From positions 26,129,489 to 26,193,488 of the forward strand of contig OY992832.1 of assembly GCA_963921425.1 (NCBI GenBank): 64,000 nt of DNA, in the 5' to 3' direction. This DNA is from Dryas octopetala. Taxonomy: Eukaryota > Streptophyta > Magnoliopsida > Rosales > Rosaceae. Position 1 is the first letter of the stretch. Every line of letters starts with the position of its first letter. The translations under genes were made by a program, and so were the position numbers. This document shows, piece after piece, positions 59,912 to 64,000 of the stretch. The notes below the pieces were generated by a model that saw only the letters and a program-made list of their open reading frames with translations, did no database searches and was not told where the DNA came from.

Positions 59912-61959
59912 GGATTTTGGTTTTTATTGGAGATATTTGTCATGGGATGACTATTTCATAGCAATTGCATTTTTATCAGCTGAAAGATCCAAACATCCTA
60001 ACAGGTAGGTCATATTCTCTGCTCCTTTTTAGCATGCACACCGATGCATTGGCCAATAAATGAGAACAACAATGACAGGTGTTCGAAATTGCTTCAATTT
60101 GTGTCTGGCTGACATTGATTGGTGCTGTGGTTTGTATTGATGCTGGATAGGTTGGATCATGCTTGGTGAGTCAAAATGGTGTAATTCTAGGTAAGGATGA
60201 GATTATTTGACCGAAATTCTACATCCAAATTACATGGAATTATTAATTACTTCTCATTGTAATGTTTAGTGGTCATATGGTTCTTAGTTTATGGTATCCA
60301 TTGTCTATCATTTCTATGGTTATTGAAATTTCCCACATGTAGTTTTTTTTTTTTCTGACTTCCCATGCTAATTTGTCTTCCGCAGGATTTGTATATAATG
60401 GGTTCCCAAGAGGTTGTTTCGATGACAAGCTTCCTTGGGCAAAGGTTTGTATGTGCTACTTGAAAAAAAAAATATTCATTATGAAGATAAGGTCAGTAGT
60501 AATTAGTAAAGCTGTCCTTTCTTCTTTTCAGAAATCCAGAACTGGCCGGGGATCCTTTGGAGACCAAGTATCCGTAAGTGTGTGTGCTTTCTTAAACTCC
60601 ATTCTTGATTTGTGGTCTGCTGTTTACCGTAAGAATGGGGGTCTGACATTATTTTGGAGCTACATCTATGTTCGTGATTGTTCTCTTAAAAAAATATTTT
60701 TCTGTCATCGTCTTCTTTCTAGTGCACTAATCAAATTTATTCTTTCCACCACCATCCCATCATATCCAATACTTGTTCTCCATTGATATACTGATTTATC
60801 ATTTATCCAAAATTCACAATTAATAAAATTCTTTGAAAAACCCTGGTTCTTGCTCATAATCTCTCAAATGTTTCCTCTGTGACTGAAAGTACTGAGGGAA
60901 TATTTATTGTCTATTTTTTTTTGCAGAGGCTTTATATGGCCATGTTCCCCTGCAATAAGTGTGCCAAGATAATCATTCAGGTTTATCATTGTGTTCTCTT
61001 GTGATTATATTTTACAGTATACGCAACATGAAATGCCCTTGCTTGAGTCATTCCCACATCCTGCTTTCCCTCCCCTTCCTCCCTAACCCACTAAAACTAG
61101 CTGTGTAGTAATAAAAGAGTGTAGACGTATGCGAATTACTCAATCTCATGGGTCCCTAATTTGGTAATAAGTTCATACTTTATATACTGTACTTCTTGTT
61201 CACATACTCTTAGATGACTAGAATGGTTTACTACTAGTTGACTGGTAATTAGACCTTGGCCATGTGGTAATTGCTTCCATGTCTACTGGAAACAAATTTA
61301 ATCTTCACCTCAAGTGGTTTTTGGATCCTATATAAGAGATGAATAAAATATGCAATCTTTCTTCTTTCTTTTTATTTTCCACTCTTCTTTACTTGAGCTG
61401 CAAATCTGATTTTTTTTCTTTTTTTTTTTTTTTTGCTGATAAATCTGAGTGTTTTAATGTCACAGGCTTATGAAGACTATCGCATTTTAGCCTTTGAGCA
61501 GAGTTATCGTTGTTTCCCATTTTCATTTATTGACAAGGTTTGAGTTCCAAACCTGGAATATTTATTGAATTTCACTAACTAAGTTGCAAGTTTGCACCCC
61601 CTATGCCCTCCAAAAATTAGGACAAATTACTCGGTGTTATATTACATGTAATATATACATATATATAGTTATAATTGATGTTATTCTTTGGCTAGCCTCA
61701 TGATTGTTTGTACTGATTCCTCTTAATCTTGATCTTTGCAGCAACATCTTGAAAAAGGTGATAAAAGTATGTTTCTCTGTCTGACTAGTTATTTTATACT
61801 ATCCATGCCATTCTCTATGTATATATTCTTTCACAGAACATGATAACATTAAATAGTTTTTTAATTACTTGTTTGGTTTTTGTCTTTCCAGTTATAATGC
61901 CGCCCTCAACACTTGATCTCCTTGATTTAAAAGAGATGAATTCTTGTTGGATTTCATGA
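59912..61959 (+). pseudogene. Chimera of dCMP deaminase exons and UFD1 exons
   Basis: Exon-like blocks with GT/AG borders: 59912-60004 (WDDYFIAIAFLSAERS), 60151-60190 (CLVSQNGVIL), 60386-60444 (YNGFPRGCFDDKLPWAK), 60532-60573 (KSRTG, then a 4-base insertion), 60927-60980 (RLYMAMFPCNKCAKIIIQ), 61466-61537 (FEQSYRCFPFSFIDK), 61742-61766 and 61892-61959 (QHLEKGDKIIMPPSTLDLLD, then TGA at 61957). The first five are deoxycytidylate deaminase, which makes dUMP; the PCxxC zinc motif is present but the HAE catalytic exon is absent. The last three are the N-terminus of UFD1, the substrate adaptor of the CDC48/p97 complex. The IIIQ exon joins the UFD1 exon in phase 0. Breaks: a TAG or frame loss at the first junction, the 4-base insertion, and the missing exon. 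The CACTA end just upstream and a pyrimidine-rich leader (59560-59900) suggest transposon capture. Confidence 0.72.
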
Positions 61960-62927
61960 GATCAAAATCTTTCTCTAACTAAGAGCTGGCTTTTTAAAAT
62001 ATAAACCTTTCTTTTTTTTTTTTTTTTGTCTATGTAGTTGTCAAACCGTACATGGTTTTTCTTGTGATAAGAATTCAAACTGCAAAAGTGTAAATTTTTA
62101 AACAATAAAAAAACTAGAGTTTAGTGCCTACCTTTATAGTTAATGGTCTTATTATCTTTTTTTTCGTTTTTAGTTTTTTTGAGGTTTTAGGTGTTAGTTT
62201 GATTATGCAGAATAGATGAAATGATGTGTAGACAGAGGGGTTGGAGAGAGTTAGCTGTTTTGGAAGATCAAGTTTTAACTCATATATTATAGACTGTGAA
62301 ACATCTCATTATAGGATATCCATTCAAAGGAAATTGTTCTATCTGCTTAGTAATTATCTAGTGTGTACATGGGCTTTGTGTTTTATTTTCTTTATACAGA
62401 TAATATCTAGAAATAAAAGTCTCCATTACTTATTAAACTAGATTATGTCCTTTCCAGCATGGAGTTATTGTTTCTTGTTTTCATTCTATATGATTTAAAC
62501 TTTAAAAAACCTTGTAAGAGTTCCCACTGAAGTGTTTCAAACCAATAATTAATAAATGCCTTGTTATATATTCATCACATTAGTTGGGTTTGGAACGTCT
62601 CTTCCTTGGAACTGCTTTTCTTGTCAACTTGTGTGGTTTTCTTATGTACTGCATGTGTGTGTGTGTGCGCGCACTTTTCTTGGAACTGCTTTGGTTTGGG
62701 GATTTCGAACTGCAGGGGCCTTTTTATTTCATTAATTGATTCCTCTAGGTACAAGGGCAGAATATATAAATGTCAACTTTGGTGACAATGGCATATATTT
62801 TATAACATTGGTCAGATTTTGTTGCATTCTTTTGATTTTGTGAAATTGAGTTACATGCATGTTGAGATATTGAAATTGACATGAATATTATTAATATTAA
62901 TATTGCACTTGTCTTTAATGTTTGCAG
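61960..62927. other. AT-rich stretch, no gene recognised
   Basis: It holds poly-T runs near 62011 and 62160 and a short TG/CG repeat near 62654. It may be intron or 3' flank of the chimera. No CACTA right end was seen. Confidence 0.4.
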
Positions 62928-63033
62928 TGGACTAATTTGAAGAACAAGCGGAGTGGTTATACACAAGAACAAATTGATGAAGTTTGGGTTGAATGGGAAG
63001 AGTTTGTTACCTCAATTATCTTTAGACCAATTG
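62928..63033 (+). other. Possible isolated exon, unidentified
   Basis: An acceptor TTTAATGTTTGCAG precedes an open piece reading WTNLKNKRSGYTQEQIDEVW, then VEWEEFVTSIIFRPIG, before a donor-like GTATAT. It is charged and gene-like in composition. It matches neither UFD1 nor dCMP deaminase as I know them. It could be a third captured fragment. Confidence 0.35.
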
Positions 63034-63124
63034 GTATATATGTGGTAGCTGCATGTTGGCAGTGTTTAGAATAGTGCTTATGAAGATAGATTTTTTGAAG
63101 GTGCTTATAGAGATAGAATAGTGA

Positions 63125-64000
63125 ATGGACGCAACAAAACTATTATCTCTCTTAAGAACATGCATCAGTTCCAAGTCGCTGAAACAAGGCAAGCTTGTCC
63201 ACCAAAAGATACTCACTCTAGGCTTACAAAACAATACTGCCTTGTGCAAAAACCTCATAGACTTTTACTTCTCTTGCCATTTTTGCGACTCCGCGAAGCT
63301 TGTTTTCCAATCCATCGAAAACCCATCCAACATTTCCTTGTGGAATGGCCTCATGACAGCTTACACCAAGAAGCTCATGTTCATTGAAGCTATTGAGCTC
63401 TTTGAAAGGTTACAGCATTACCCTTTTCTAGGTCCTGATAGTTACACCTACCCAAGTGTTCTTAAGGCATGTGGTGCATTGGGTAGAGTTGGTTTTGGAA
63501 AGATGATCCATACCCATTTGATAAAAACTGGTTTGGTATCAGATATTGTGGTAGCGAGCTCTCTTGTGGGCATGTATGCAAAATGCAATGTGTTTGAGTG
63601 TGCTATACATCTGTTTGATGAAATGCCTGAAAGAGATGTGGCATGTTGGAATTCTGTAATTTCTTGTTATTATCAAGATGGACAAGCTCAGAAGGCAGTG
63701 GAATTGTTTGAAAAGATGAGGACTTTTGGCTTTATGCCTAATTCAGTAACGCTCACAACTATTATTTCATCGTGTGCAAGACTTTTGGATTTGGAGAGAG
63801 GTATGGAGATTCACAAGGAGTTGATAAAAAGTCAATTTGTATTGGACTCTTTTGTTAGTTCTGCTCTTGTGGACATGTATGGAAAATGTGGATGTTTAGA
63901 TATGGCTAAAGAGGTTTTTGAGCAAATAACAACAAAGAATGTTGTTGCTTGGAATTCCATGATTGCAGCATACAGTGCAACAGGTGACAGTAAGTCTTGT
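63125..64000 (+). CDS. PLS-class pentatricopeptide repeat protein, 5' part
   Basis: The frame opens with ATG at 63125 (MDATKLLSLLRTC) and runs without a stop for 292 codons to the window edge. PPR proteins of this class bind organellar RNA and often direct C-to-U editing. Repeat hallmarks appear in order: VHQKILTLGLQNN, SLWNGLMTAYTK, YTYPSVLKACGALG, IHTHLIKTG, ASSLVGMYAKCNVFECA, LFDEMPERDVACWNSVIS, GQAQKAVELFEKM, SVTLTTIISSCARL, SSALVDMYGKCGCLDMAK and NVVAWNSMIAAYS. The order and wording resemble Arabidopsis At5g27110, from memory. There is no intron, as usual for the family. Whether an E or DYW domain follows is outside the window. Targeting to an organelle is expected for the family, but the N-terminus is short and not clearly a transit peptide. 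The gene looks intact as far as it goes. Confidence 0.88.
   Translation, partial: MDATKLLSLLRTCISSKSLKQGKLVHQKILTLGLQNNTALCKNLIDFYFSCHFCDSAKLVFQSIENPSNISLWNGLMTAYTKKLMFIEAIELFERLQHYPFLGPDSYTYPSVLKACGALGRVGFGKMIHTHLIKTGLVSDIVVASSLVGMYAKCNVFECAIHLFDEMPERDVACWNSVISCYYQDGQAQKAVELFEKMRTFGFMPNSVTLTTIISSCARLLDLERGMEIHKELIKSQFVLDSFVSSALVDMYGKCGCLDMAKEVFEQITTKNVVAWNSMIAAYSATGDSKSC

Noticed and set aside
62640..62680. TG/CG repeat as a possible regulatory element
   Set aside because: It is a short simple repeat with no supporting context.
1..64000. tRNA, rRNA or organelle-derived segments
   Set aside because: No cloverleaf with conserved A and B boxes, no rRNA core words and no plastid gene sequence were recognised by eye.

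Overview
The window is plant nuclear DNA: AT-rich, with spliced genes, long LTR elements, hAT and CACTA transposons and foldback MITEs. Protein similarities point to a eudicot. The family is not provable from the sequence; a woody rosid such as Rosaceae is a guess. There are no bacterial-style operons, and most of the 64 kb is nested repeats.

Layout, left to right. 1-624: unassigned flank with a small tandem repeat. 625-9434: a terminal-inverted-repeat element split by a solo-LTR-like element of about 4.6 kb (1083-8655, direct repeats GCACC), which is itself split by a 3.0 kb solo LTR (1504-4490, direct repeats GTTAC). 7246-28169: six head-to-tail copies of a ~2.95 kb segment (3' end of the 4.6 kb LTR, right half of the split element, 0.77 kb of flank). 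Copy 6 alone carries another solo LTR (23585-26805, direct repeats AGAAA). 28170-32724: a dead CYP94-like cytochrome P450 gene on the minus strand. It has lost its middle, carries a frameshift and is cut near its C-terminus by a solo LTR (28256-31091). 32787-37743: MITEs and foldback elements, including an 812 bp hAT MITE. 40097-42380: the N-terminal half of an Integrator subunit 3 (INTS3) gene, minus strand, with a probable 5'UTR intron. 42995-45379: a hAT element keeping only a putative transposase tail. 46711-53358: a truncated solo LTR holding a non-coding Copia element (48474-53225, direct repeats CTCCG), which holds a 194 bp CACTA MITE. 52394-59329: a second tandem array, four copies of a ~1.65 kb segment. 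59266-61959: a CACTA-type terminus followed by exons of dCMP deaminase joined in frame to exons of UFD1, probably a transposon gene capture. 63125-64000: the intact 5' part of a pentatricopeptide-repeat (PPR) gene that runs off the window.

Only INTS3 (partial) and the PPR gene look like ordinary host genes. The strongest observations are the two independent LTR-anchored tandem amplifications with readable breakpoints, the dCMP deaminase/UFD1 chimera, and the layered order of insertions around the P450. All coordinates and comparisons were made by eye; percent identities were not computed.
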